Shown here: one piece after another, positions 54,416 through 64,000 of the stretch | Layout: every line of letters starts with the position of its first letter | Numbering within the stretch: the stretch's first letter is position 1 | From: Prionace glauca | Taxonomy: Eukaryota > Chordata > Chondrichthyes > Carcharhiniformes > Carcharhinidae | Length of the DNA stretch: 64,000 bases | NCBI GenBank assembly: GCA_037974335.1 | Contig: CM075760.1 | Coordinates: 39,419,603-39,483,602 of the forward strand | Direction of reading: 5' to 3' | Made by a program: the position numbers and the translations under genes | The notes under the pieces: generated by a model | Seen by the model: only the letters and a program-made list of their open reading frames with translations | Told to the model about the DNA's origin: nothing | Databases searched by the model: none

Positions 54416-54645
54416 ATATGTCTATCCACTGACGATTTGAACGCCCTTAAAGTTGGCGAGTCCACAACTGCTGCAGGCATGACCTTACTACCCTCTGAGT
54501 AAAGAACCTACCTCTGATATCCGTCCTGTAGTAACCAGCCATTTATTTAAAGCTATGACCCCTTGTGTTAGCCATCACCATCCGAGGTAAAAGGCTCACA
54601 CTATCCACCGTATCCAATCCATTGATCATCTTGTATGCCTCATGG
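54416..54645 (-). mobile_element. Old LINE tail, right part of a split element
   Basis: Reverse-strand remnant: TATGTCTATCCACTGACGAT, GAGTCCACAACTGCTGCAGG, TACCCTCTGAGTAAAGAACC. Confidence 0.85.
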
Positions 54646-54649
54646 GACA

Positions 54650-54940
54650 TGGGAGCCCTGCCCCCACCCATTGCCCCCCTGCCAGGAGCCCCACTCCCAC
54701 CCATTGCTCCCTCCCCTTCTGGGAGCCCCACCCCCACCCATAGTTCCCCTCGCCTCCCAGAAGCCCTGCCCCCACCCACTGTTCCCCTTCCCCTTCCCCT
54801 CCCCCTCTGGGGCCCTGCCCCCACTCATTGTTCCCCTCCCATTCTGAGAGACCCGCCCCCACCCATTGTTCCCCTCCACCTCCCCCTCCCGGGGCCCCCT
54901 CCCCCACCCATTGTTCCCCTTCCCCTCCACGAGCCAAGGT
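54650..54940. repeat. C-rich minisatellite
   Basis: Repeated CCCCCACCCATTGTTCCCCT units separated by variable GGGAGCCCTG-type links. It gives long spurious proline/glycine-rich frames on both strands. Confidence 0.9.
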
Positions 54941-55180
54941 TTCTGGTCATGTGGCTGGTGGCTCCGCCCAGAGTGAGAAGCTGCTCGGTGATCTCCCCCC
55001 TCCCCCCCAGCCCCGGGGCTGCGCATGTCCAAAGGAAGAAGGGAATCTGCACATGTGCGGGGCTGTGCCCAACCTCTGTGACCGGCAAGCTTAGATGTGG
55101 ACCAGTAGGAGAGTTGGGGGACTGGAAAATCTCTGGTCCTCCAGCGAATCGAACTGCAGGCTTTGGGTGAACGAAGATTG
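54941..55180. promoter_or_regulatory. GC-rich segment, possibly a decayed promoter island
   Basis: GGCTCCGCCCAG, GCTGCGCATGTCC and CACATGTGCGGGG (NRF1-like), and GGTCCTCCAGCGAATCGAAC, which resembles GGTCCTCCAACCAATCGGAG in the island at 48.74 kb. Confidence 0.35.
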
Positions 55181-55361
55181 GTCATTCCAATTCCAAGATT
55201 GATCCTCAGAAAACCGAGAACTTCCTCCTCTCTCTCACATCTCTGAGTAAAGTACTCCCCCATTTCCATTTCTTATTAATTTCTAGTTCTGTAATATATT
55301 ACTGCAGCTACATTATATATTTCCTGTCATAAACTCATTGCAGCACAGAAGAAGCTAATTG

Positions 55362-56045
55362 GGTAACCTTGAGGTGAGTCTGAGGGGGACACTGGGACTC
55401 TGGGACTGACAGTGAGCACCTTGAGGAGAGTGTGAGAGGGGGACACTGGCACACTGGGACAGGAAAACAGCACCTTGTGAGAGGGGGGGTCACTGGGACA
55501 CCGAGAGAGGCAAGCAACGCCTTGAGGAGAGTGTGAGAAGGGCGATCACTGGGACACCAGGGCAGAGAGTTTGCACCTTGAGGAGATTATGAGGGGAGGG
55601 CACTAGGATACTATGACAGACAGTCAGCTCCTTGAGGAGAGTGTTCGAGAGGCTTACTGTGACAGCAGGGAAGAGTTAGCACCTTGAGGAAAGTGTGAGA
55701 GGGGGACACTGAGACAGACAGTCAGACCCCCCCCCCCCTCCAGAAGCGTGTGGGGGTCACTGTGACAGTGGCATAGACAGTCAGCACCTTGAGCAGAGTG
55801 GGAGAAGGGACACTGGGACAGACGCTCTGCACCTGGAGGAGAGTGTGAGAGGGGGAAACTGGAACAGACTGTCACCACCTTGAGGAGAGTGTGAGAGGGG
55901 GAAACTGGGACAGACTGTCACCACCTTGAGGAGAGTGTGAGAGGGGGAAACTGGGACAGACTGTCAGCAGCTTGAGGACAGTGTGAGAGGGAGACACTGG
56001 GACAGACGCTCAGTACCTTGAGGAGAGTGTGAGAGGGGCACAAAG
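55362..56045. repeat. About 50-bp minisatellite
   Basis: Thirteen or so variable copies of a unit with CACCTTGAGGAGAGTGTGAG and a GGGGGACACTGGGACAGACA part. Confidence 0.93.
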
Positions 56046-57167
56046 AGGATTCAAGCCACAGGTGGAGTTATGCAGCACTGGAACTGGGACCGTTTGTTTA
56101 TGTCCTGTGGTGCTGAGGATTCTCTTCAATATCGACTCAGTTGTCAGGGAACACAACTCTTTCTGCCAGACCATTGGATGATGGGTAATGTGGGCACTGC
56201 CCTAACGCCAATCAAGTACGCCGATCAAAACTGCACACGGTATTCCTGTTGCGGCCTCACCAGTACCCTCTACAGCAACGCATCAAATATTGCTCAACTT
56301 CATGCAATGCACAAATTCCTGACTGATGGAGGGTGGTCCATTTTTAGAATTCAGCACCTGCAGAATGTGTGGTGTCAATAAAGAGGTGTGAAGTTTCTCC
56401 ACTCTTCTCCTTGTGTTTGATTAACTCATCCTGTGTCCGGCCATCCATTTTGAATGAGCATCTACCAATATCAGGAACACAGACCCCATGAATGGTCCGG
56501 CACTGTCCATGTGCAGTCACGTCTATGGCCAACCCAAGTGTAAAGAATAGTGACTGGTGACTGTTCTGCCCTTGTTGACATTGCCAACACTGACACACAA
56601 GCAAATATCTGTATCCATACCTGGTCACCAGACGTGGCAATTTGGAGGATCGTTAGTTTGCCATTCCTGGGTGGCCATGGTAAAGTTCGGCCGGGTTGGG
56701 ATGGTGTCTCAGGATGACACTCTTGAACCCCATAGGAGTATGCCATCTTCCACAGTCAGCTGTTCTCTGCCACTCCAATATGGGTGCAACTCTGCTACAA
56801 CAGCCTTTTGGTTACCCCCATCAGCTCTTACTTCTTCAGTTTATTCAGGACTGGGTAAGTTTGCCTCCACAGCCAAATATTATTGGCTGCCGCTGGGAGA
56901 ATTTTGAAAAAGTTCATGATTACTGTCTCTTCCATTGGGGATGCGACCAGTTGTCTGTTAATTGTAACCAGCTCAAGGTCTCTGCCTTCACGACTCGGCC
57001 TCCTAGTCACCCGTGTTCAGAGGACAATTAAGTGTCAACCACATTGTTGCGGCCCTGGAGTCACGGTTAGACCTGACCACGTAAGGACAACAGATTTTCT
57101 TTCCTGGGACATTGGTGAACCAGTTAGGGCTTTCCGACAATCAACAATGTTTTTATGGTCACCAGCG
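56046..57167. other. Repeat-rich unassigned DNA
   Basis: An old LINE remnant in minus orientation near 56215-56300 (CAAAACTGCACACGGTATTC, GGCCTCACCAGTACCCTCTA). The remainder is unrecognised. Frames at 56557-57176 have no family features. Confidence 0.5.
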
Positions 57168-57300
57168 GATTCTTAACTCCAGACCTATTTATTCAAATTC
57201 CACCATCTGCTGTGACGAGATTGGAATCCGGGTGCCCAATACATTAGCTGAGTTTCTGTATTAATAGTCGAGTGATAAAACCAACTGTCCACATCCTGAG
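57168..57300 (-). mobile_element. SINE-type fragment
   Basis: GATTCTTAACTCCAGACCTA, GACGAGATTGGAATCCGGGT and TATTAATAGTCGAGTGATAA match the right end of the repeat at 32.8-32.9 kb. Confidence 0.65.
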
Positions 57301-57439
57301 TGTACACATCCTGAATTCTGCTAACCAAGACACTCCATATTATATACGTCTGCAGAGCTCCTGGAGTGGACAGCATTAACTGCCTCAATCAGGGAGCTCA
57401 TATTCCAATAATTCCACTTGATGGTTATCTGTAAAGTCT

Positions 57440-57840
57440 TTAAATATGTCTCTCTGCCACTTTCTGTGCTTCTCTCTCTCTCTCTGTCTTGCTCTCTCGC
57501 TCTCTCTCACTCACTCTATCTTTTGCTCTTGTTGTTTCCATTTTACTCATTCAGCCTCACTCTTTCCCATTCACTCCCGCTCTCTGTCTCTATATCTGTT
57601 TCTCTCTGTTTCTGGTTATTTCCCTTTTCCTCACTTTTTGTCTCCCATTTTCCCTTCCTTTCCCTTTCCCTCTTTTATTTCAAGCTCCAGTTTGCCTTCT
57701 TCTGTCTCCCTTTCTCCTTCTCTGTATATCACCTTTGCCATTTTCTCCACTCTCTATCCCTGTCTCTCTCGCTCTGTGAGAGTCTCTCTGTCTCTGTTCT
57801 CTCTCTCTCTCTCTGTCCATTTCTTTCTCTGTACCTGTTA
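57440..57840. repeat. TC-rich low-complexity tract
   Basis: Imperfect TCTCTC-rich repeat with TTTCCC parts. The leucine/serine frames here are artefacts. Confidence 0.92.
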
Positions 57841-58042
57841 GAAACTCTTTCAAACTCTGTTGTTCTCCATGTTTTTGTGTTTTTCCCTCTCTAAGCCAAT
57901 GTCTCACTATCACTCTCACTGTTGCTAACACTGCCCCCTCTCTCTCTACCTGTAACTGTTTCTGCTTTGTGAGGGTGTTTTGTTGTTTACAACATGAATG
58001 CCCAAAAGAAAGAGTCAAGGGACTTATGGTTGCAGTTTCCTG

Positions 58043-58944
58043 TCAGGGTTTATTGAGTTGAAGAATTACAGTAAGGGGGTGTTTCAGGAGATCTTTTAAC
58101 TGCTGTCTGAAGTGAGTCTGTGTCACAGCATAAATGGCAGTATTTGTGCAGCAACTTGTGAGTTGCAGCATGAAGCCCAATTCCATAACAAAAAGGTGTA
58201 ACCATACTGATTGATAGCCCAAATTATACATCCGAATCCTTATGGTATAAACCATTAATATCAACCATAAGAGGATGAAATTGGCTGAGATAACAAACAG
58301 TAAAATGATGGATTTTCTTCGACTCTCCATCTCTGGGTCACGAGGGTTCTCCCCACTGCTGTGAGCCCGGAGTCTCCTGCGGGCTCTGCTGCTCACTAAA
58401 ATGTGTTTGACGGTGAGAGCATTGAGCAGCAGAATCAGGGCGAATGGGACACACGGTGTTAGAATGTTGTGGAGGAACTCGATTGTTCCCCAGACCGGAG
58501 ATTCTATAAGTTCCCAGGTGAACTGACAAAACCAGGGATTGTTCGCCAGCCCATATCGATTTAATAACATAAAATACCAGAAAATGTTCTTTAAACAGCT
58601 CAGCACTGTCACTGTTCCCAGAACCACAGCCGCCGATTTCTCAGTGCAATATTTATTTTTCAGCTTGGGGCGGCAAATGGCCACAAATCGATCAAAGGTG
58701 AAAGTGACGGTGAACCAGACAGAACAGTCAGTGGCTGCATAAAGCAGGACGGCATGGATGTTACACACGGGGACTGAGTACAGGAAATAAAACTGTTCCC
58801 AATAAACAATGGGAATGTGTCTCATTATCAGGTCGAGGATAACAACTAGCAGATCCCCCACTGACATCGCCACCAGGTAACGAGTGACACATTTGGACAG
58901 ACCACAGTTTCTGCTTGTCAACGTCACAATTGTTATTATGTTCA
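58043..58944 (-). CDS. GPR139-like class A GPCR, main exon
   Basis: A seven-transmembrane receptor exon, 300 codons, entered from acceptor CTTCCTTCCTGACAG. It starts (V)NIITIVTLTSRNCGLSKCVT, so TM1 begins in a missing upstream exon. TM2 has LVAMSVGDLLVVILDL; the end of TM3 has FDRFVAICRPKLKNKY, the DRF form of the DRY motif. A basic third loop (LVSSRARRRLRAHSSGENPR) follows, and TM7 has NTAIYAVTQTHF in place of NPxxY. The pattern matches shark proteins annotated as GPR139-like; the ligand is unknown. Its stop is at 58043-58045. No partner exon 1 was found on the minus strand up to 61 kb, so it may be far away or lost. Confidence 0.83.
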
Positions 58945-59059
58945 CTGTCAGGAAGGAAGTAAAGAATAAAATTAGACATGATTCAGGGGGAATAAGTTAC
59001 CATTTAGACTGCAGGTGGATCATTTTTTTTAAATGTGCACACACACTGAATCAGTTATG

Positions 59060-59225
59060 TTTTTTATGATCCAGCATATCTTTTGGAGTGTGAGGGGAAA
59101 CTGGAGCATCTGGAGGAAACCCACGTAGACACGGGTATAAGGTCCAAACTCGATACAGACAGTGACCCAAGCCTGGAATTGAACCCAGGTTCCTGATACT
59201 GTGAGTCAGCACTGCTAACCACAGT
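59060..59225 (-). mobile_element. tRNA-derived SINE fragment, minus strand
   Basis: TTTTGGAGTGTGAGGGGAAA, ATCTGGAGGAAACCCACGTA, GGAATTGAACCCAGGTTCCT and CACTGCTAACCACAG. Confidence 0.85.
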
Positions 59226-59884
59226 TATGGGAAAGCAGATTTTATGAAATTGGGCACACGATATGAAAGCAGAGTGAAGTTACACTCAGAGCCTCTCCAC
59301 GAAAAATCACAAAGTAACAGATACAGATTAGCAGGCAAGAGCATGCTTTTAGAATGCAAATGAGGGCGAGCACACAAGGGAAGCTGGACAGGATGGTACC
59401 TACAGGAACTAAATTTAATAAAACACATCCAACACCCCATCAAAATCAGCACTTCTAAAACAGTCAAACAACCCATGGAGACACCTAAAATTAGCATAGT
59501 AAAGGAAACTCCCTGGCCCCTCAAAATTCTTTTGAGATCAATGACACACCTTCTGGTTCAAGCCTCAGACATTCTAGACCATTAATAACCAATCAGACAA
59601 AAACGATTAACACACACTTAAAACAATTGTCCCAGCACTCGAAAACATTGAAACAGGATGGCTGAAGTCAAATACTGTAAATAAAGTATTAGCATTTGAA
59701 TCGCATACTATACCGAAGATCGGGTATAACTGTAGCCCGATACGGTGGGTGTTTAGTATGCTTTCGGGACAGTCTGATTGTATGTCCTGACTGCACCTCC
59801 GTCGATGGAAAATAAAATAAAGCTGTGCCGTTATTGAACTACACCCTGAGGCCGTAATGGTCGTTTCACCCACTCGCACTAACA
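59226..59884 (+). mobile_element. Possible solo LTR-like fossil
   Basis: About 660 bp with features of a retroelement terminal repeat: TG start, CA end, CCAATCAG and AATAAA signals in the expected order near its right end. No coding parts were recognised beside it. Family unknown; it looks like an old, lone copy. Tentative. Confidence 0.3.
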
Positions 59885-60354
59885 CCACTGTGCTACTATG
59901 ATGCTCCATGGTTGGTACAAAATGGGATACATTTTGGAAAGAGTTTTCGGGGGCCCTCAAAATTGACCCTCACCAACTCTAGGTAAATAGTCTTTCTACC
60001 TTGTGGGGGATTTGGAGTGTGAGAAGGCTGTGGGGGTAACTCTGACAGAAAATTCGGAGTGGAGTCCTGAAGACAGTAATCTGTCACCTTTCAGATAGCT
60101 ACTGACAAGCCCTGCAGCAGAGCTGCTACCAAACAGTGCTGGTTTCACCCTTTCCCCTGGACACTACCAGCAGTTGGCAGAGAGAGATCCTAATGCCTCG
60201 ACAGTTCAGAATCTCTCTAATATTTACAAATGACTACACCCTGTAGGGGAGACCACAGCATTGTGACCATTGTTCGCACAACACTGGAAGAAATAGTAAT
60301 CTCACACTCGAATGACACAGAGGGTTTGCTTTTAAAGCATCAGGGTTCAGTGTG
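59885..60354. other. Unassigned DNA
   Basis: No exon for the minus-strand GPCR found here. Confidence 0.4.
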
Positions 60355-60715
60355 TAGCTACCTTTCATAGTGCCCAGTGTATTATTTTTGCTGCCCCACT
60401 ATGACCTCCTGGACACGAGATGGACCTCCACCTGTGGAATAAAGACAAAAATATTAATCTTACAGCCTGCCTTTCCGGTGTCTCCCGAGGTTTAACCCTA
60501 TTTAATAGACCCTACCATATCCCTCCATTCTCGTTTCACTCATGTGCCTATCTAACTGCATCTTAAACGAGTCCAACGTTCCTGCCTCCACCACCCTACT
60601 CGCTAGCGCGTTCCAGACCCCCACAACTCATGTCTGCCTCTCCATTATTTCCAACTTCCAATACTTCCCTGAACCTCAACACCCCATCTAGGCTGTAAAT
60701 TCTCTTCTTTGCGTG
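60355..60715 (-). mobile_element. LINE 3' fragment, minus strand
   Basis: GACCTCCTGGACACGAGATG, then TCGTTTCACTCATGTGCCTA, TCTAACTGCATCTTAAACGA and CTCCACCACCCTACTCGCTA, the reversed C-terminal region of a LINE related to 28.8-29.1 kb. Confidence 0.72.
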
Positions 60716-60939
60716 TAAAAAAGTGTTGGATTGAACAGGGTGAGGTGAAGCTGTTTGTTTAGTGACTGTAATTGATGTGAGTCTCCATGGATCTGATTAG
60801 TGTGCCTGGAGGGATTTCCCCCTTCGAATAATAAGGGATTCCGTTCAATGTGTTGTCCCATTGAGTCAGCAGGAGCGACAACTCCAACACTAACAGCGAT
60901 CAGCGGCTGTGGAGACAGAGGGAGCGAGAGGAGAGATCA

Positions 60940-61078
60940 GAATCTGGGAGCAATGGCCCAGAATGTTCCAACAGTGGATCAGAATCTGGGGACAATGACC
61001 CAGAGTGTTCCAACAATTGATCGGAATCTGGGAACAATGACCCAGAGTGTTCCAACAATTGATCGGAATCTGGGAACA
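60940..61078 (+). repeat. 42-bp tandem repeat upstream of a GPCR exon
   Basis: Three to four copies of a 42-bp unit (AATCTGGGAACAATGACCCA core). Unit length is divisible by three, so it gives the frame TMTQSVPTIDRNLG repeated. It is in frame with GPCR exon 1 but probably 5' untranslated. Confidence 0.9.
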
Positions 61079-61099
61079 ATGGATTGGAAGTTTCCATCC

Positions 61100-64000
61100 A
61101 TGCCCGAGGGAATACACTATTGGATTTATTTGTTTACCTTAGATAATTGGATGATGCCATTCGGTGTTCGGATTGAATGTCTACTGAAGGCGATTCAGTT
61201 CGTTTACTATCCCATGTTGGCGATTATTGGAGTTCCGGGTAAGTCCCTGTCTGGAATTGTAACAGTCCGACTGCCACTGGAATCGGAGCAGGCAGGGGTC
61301 AGAGCATGGGAAGGTCTCTTGAACACGGGTAGGATTTTGCAGTTTTCGGAAAAGTGAGGCTGTGAAGTTCTGTCCCCAGTTCCTAATTCTAGAAAGGCTG
61401 TTTAACTGTATTGATTTCCTTGTCATTTACTGTACTGGGTTTGCTGCTCTTGTTGTTTCTGTTGAATCCCTATATCCAGTTCTTAATTCTTTCAGCCGCT
61501 GACAATTGTCTCAGGGCCTATGGGCTAGGGTGTCTTCTGTGTGTTGTGACTATCCATAGACATGTGACCTAACACTAATCCTTTGTGAGAAAAATATAAA
61601 GCAGAATGGTTTTTTACCATCTACATGTAACGCCAGCTCACTGCCAATTGCCCACCCAGTCACCACGCTGCAGAATGCATTTTATTGATCATGTTTGCAC
61701 AGCAGGATCTCAAGAGAAAACATGTTTCGTATTGAAATTCATTCATCAATGTCACAAGTATGCAAACATTAACACTGCAATGAAGTTGCTATAAAAATCC
61801 CCGAGTTTCCACGCTCCGGCACCTGTTCAGGTACACTGAGGGAGTATTTAGCACGGCCAATGCATCAAACCATCACAACTTTCAGATTTTTGGGGGAAAC
61901 CGGAGCACCTGGAGGAAACCCACGCAGACACAGTGAGAACGAGTAGACTCTGCACACTCAGTAGCCAAGCCTGAAATTGAACCAGGGAGCCTAGTGCTAT
62001 GAGGCAACAACACTGTCCCCTGCACCACCACAAACTTTCCTGGAGTCACAGAAACACTAACATACATGTATTAATAGAAACATTTACTGATAGAAGCAAT
62101 CAGATTTAGACACTCCCACTCTCACACAAATTCAGAAGCCAAAATTGTTGTAAGCCTCCGGAATAACACACACTTAGGAGCACTCATTAGGTACTCTGGT
62201 GCTCACACACACACACACACACACAGACACACACACACACACACACAGACACACACACACACACACACACAGACACATGCATAGGAATAATGGTGTTAAT
62301 GGCTGAGCTGTCGTTGATAAACATGAGTCGGCGTTACAGGGTTGACTGTAATGTCAGAGAGATGGGATTTTGGCCCGGTTGTGGATGTAGTGAACTGTAG
62401 TGGATCCAGGAAATCTGGGAAGCCGGAACTGATTCATGCCATGACTAACCTTTTCATGCATTTCATAATATTGGATGTCGGAGTCACAGGATGAGAGTCA
62501 TTAGGCAGCTTGCTTGGCTTTTCCTTTGCTACTGGCCTTTGTTTGAGTTTTTACCTGGTGCATATATTGACAACATTCCTGCCATGAGAGGACTCATGGA
62601 GATGTAAATCTAATAGAGATTCTGTGCTTCAGGGCATCAGGATCTCCCTCTGCCAATTGTTGTATTGTCCAGAGGAAAGGGTCAAACCAACACTGTTTGG
62701 TACCAGCTCTGTTGTGGGAGTTGTCAGTGAGCTGTCTGAGAGACAACAGATTACCACCTACAGGACTCCACTCCGCATCTTCTGTTAGGGTTTACTGCCT
62801 CATCCTTCTTACCCTCCAAATCCTTCACAGGCAGAGGGGATATTTACCTGTAGCTGAGTGAGGGATAACGTTGAGAACTCCCTGGAAAGCTCTTTCCCAA
62901 ATGTTAACTTTGTGTCACTACCAAGGAGCAGTACGGTGGCATAGTGGTTAGTACTGCTGACTCACAGCATCAGAAACCTGGGTTCAGTTCCATTTTTGGG
63001 TCATTGTCTGTGTTGAGTTTGTACATTCTCTCTGTGTCTGTACAGGTTTACTCCAGATGCTCTACTTTCCCCTCACACTCCGAAAGACGTACTGGCTTAA
63101 AAAATGTATTCCAATTGTTGTGATAATGTACTTTTAAAAAAAAACATCGTAAGTCTAAATGGCAATTCCTTCCATTGAATCATATCTAATTTTATTCTGT
63201 ATTTCCTTCCTGACAGTGAACATAATCACAATTGTGACACTGAGGAGCAGAAACTGTGGTCTGTCCAAATGTGTCACTCATTACCTGGTGGCCATGTCAG
63301 TGGGGGATCTGCTGGTCATTATCCTCGACCTGATATTGAGACACATTCCCATTGTTTATCACGAAAAATTATATTTCCTACACTCGTTCCCCGTGTGTAA
63401 CATCCATGCTGTCCTGCTTTATGGAGCCACTGACTGTTCTGTCTGGTTCACCGTCACTTTCACCTTTGATCGATTTGTGGCCATTTGCTGTCCCAAGCTG
63501 AGAAGTAAATATTGCACTGAGAAATCAGCGGCTGTGGTTCTGGGAACAGTGACAGTGCTGAGCTGTTTAAAGAACATTATCTGGTATTTTATGTTATTAA
63601 ATACATATGGGCTGGGGAACCTCCCCTGGTTTTGTGACTTCACATTAATTGTTATGCACTCTCTGGTCTGGGGAACAATCGAGTTCCTCCATTACATTCT
63701 AAACCCGTGTGCCCCATTCGTCCTGATTCTGCTGCTGAATACTCTCACCGTCAGACACATTTTAGTGAGCAGCAGAGCCCGCAGGAGACTCCGGGCTCAC
63801 CGCAGCGGTGAGAATCCAAAAGACCCAGAGTTGGAGAGTCGAAGGAAATCCATCATTTTCCTATTTGTTATCTCAGCCAATTTCATTATCTTATGGTCAA
63901 TATTCATGATTTATTCAGCATGGAATCGCATGTATGATTTGGGGTTTAAAATTATATTAGAATTTTATGTTATGGAATTGGGCTTCATGCTGCAACTCAC
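61100..64000 (+). CDS. GPR139-like class A GPCR, two exons, runs off the window
   Basis: Exon 1, 61100-61238: MPEGIHYWIYLFTLDNWMMP, then LLKAIQFVYYPMLAIIGVP plus one base, donor G|GTAAGT. Exon 2 from 63217 after TTCCTTCCTGACAG: (V)NIITIVTLRSRNCGLSKC, LVAMSVGDLLVIIL, FDRFVAICCPKL, the basic loop SSRARRRLRAHRSGENP, up to TM7 at the window end. The joined phase is correct and TM1 spans the junction, usual for this family. The start could also be the in-frame ATG at 61079 (MDWKFPS) or further up in the tandem repeat. The 2-kb intron contains two SINEs and a CA tract. About 85-90% like the minus-strand copy at 58 kb by eye. Ligand unknown. Confidence 0.85.
61735..62040 (-). mobile_element. tRNA-derived SINE in GPCR intron
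   Basis: TTCATTCATCAATGTCACAA, AGCACGGCCAATGCATCAAA, TTTGGGGGAAACCGGAGCAC and GAAATTGAACCAGGGAGCCT. Confidence 0.88.
62200..62280. repeat. (CA)n microsatellite
   Basis: CA run with regular CAGACACA interruptions. Confidence 0.95.
62281..62920. other. GPCR intron, no feature recognised
   Basis: Block near 62690-62790 resembles 60100-60180 in inverted form (CAACACTGTTTGGTACCAGC, GACAACAGATTACCACCTAC, against CTACCAAACAGTGCTGGTTT). It hints that the two GPCR flanks are inverted duplicates. Confidence 0.45.
62925..63105 (+). mobile_element. tRNA-derived SINE fragment
   Basis: GTACGGTGGCATAGTGGTTA, CTGCTGACTCACAGCATCAG, GGGTTCAGTTCC, and TCACACTCCGAAAGACGTAC. The tRNA-like head is well preserved. 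Confidence 0.88.

Noticed and set aside
54565-55269. Long proline- or glycine-rich frames on both strands
   Set aside because: They come from a C-rich minisatellite with unit length that keeps frames open.
57418-58018. Leucine/serine-rich frames and their reverse
   Set aside because: Translations of a TC-rich low-complexity tract.
62865-62935. J-like KLTFGKELSRE text on the minus strand
   Set aside because: No F-G-x-G-T, no splice donor, no recombination signal at 12 bp; far from the locus. Likely chance.

Overview
The window looks like nuclear DNA of a cartilaginous fish, most likely a shark. The main reason is a T-cell receptor delta locus that contains a NAR-type variable gene, a family known only from cartilaginous fish. 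The dense load of CR1-like LINEs, tRNA-derived SINEs and foldback repeats, and the intron-split GPR139-like receptor genes, also fit. About two thirds of the window is repeat.

The receptor locus is transcribed mainly on the minus strand, so it reads from high to low coordinates. At 39.93-38.60 kb is a complete NAR-TCR block: a leader exon, a NAR-type V exon with a 22-bp-spacer recombination signal (RSS), a 16-bp D flanked by two 12-bp-spacer RSSs, and a J with a 23-bp-spacer RSS and a splice donor. At 36.94-36.64 kb lies a delta-like V exon that has a splice acceptor but no recognisable leader. It carries an extra cysteine in CDR1. This is the hallmark of the 'supporting' V of NAR-TCR: the NAR J splices straight onto it, and the reading phases match. 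Five delta-type J segments or J relics with 12-bp-spacer signals follow at 36.3, 34.5, 33.8, 32.0 and 31.1 kb. The C-delta immunoglobulin exon follows at 25.02-24.71 kb. A mature transcript would therefore encode leader, NAR V-D-J, supporting V-(D)-J and C-delta: a doubly rearranging receptor chain with two variable domains. I did not find a delta D segment or the connecting-peptide, transmembrane and cytoplasmic exons of C-delta.

Beyond C-delta there are two inverted (plus-strand) V genes: a broken IgH-like V at 23.1-23.7 kb and an open V at 17.4-19.3 kb. Two open minus-strand V genes follow at 10.26-9.80 and 6.11-5.66 kb, then an inverted pseudo-V at 4.64-5.08 kb. The direct-orientation V genes past C-delta suggest that another J-C set (perhaps TCR alpha) lies off the left edge. 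A tRNA-Val(AAC) gene sits at 3.9 kb.

The right part, 40-58 kb, has no recognisable protein gene. It holds LINEs (one with a 744-codon open reverse-transcriptase frame at 51.9-54.4 kb), SINEs, foldback elements, minisatellites and two or three GC-rich promoter-like islands. At 58.0-58.9 kb (minus) and 61.1 kb to the window end (plus) are two diverging GPR139-like class A receptor genes. The plus copy has two exons and runs off the edge; only the main exon of the minus copy was found.
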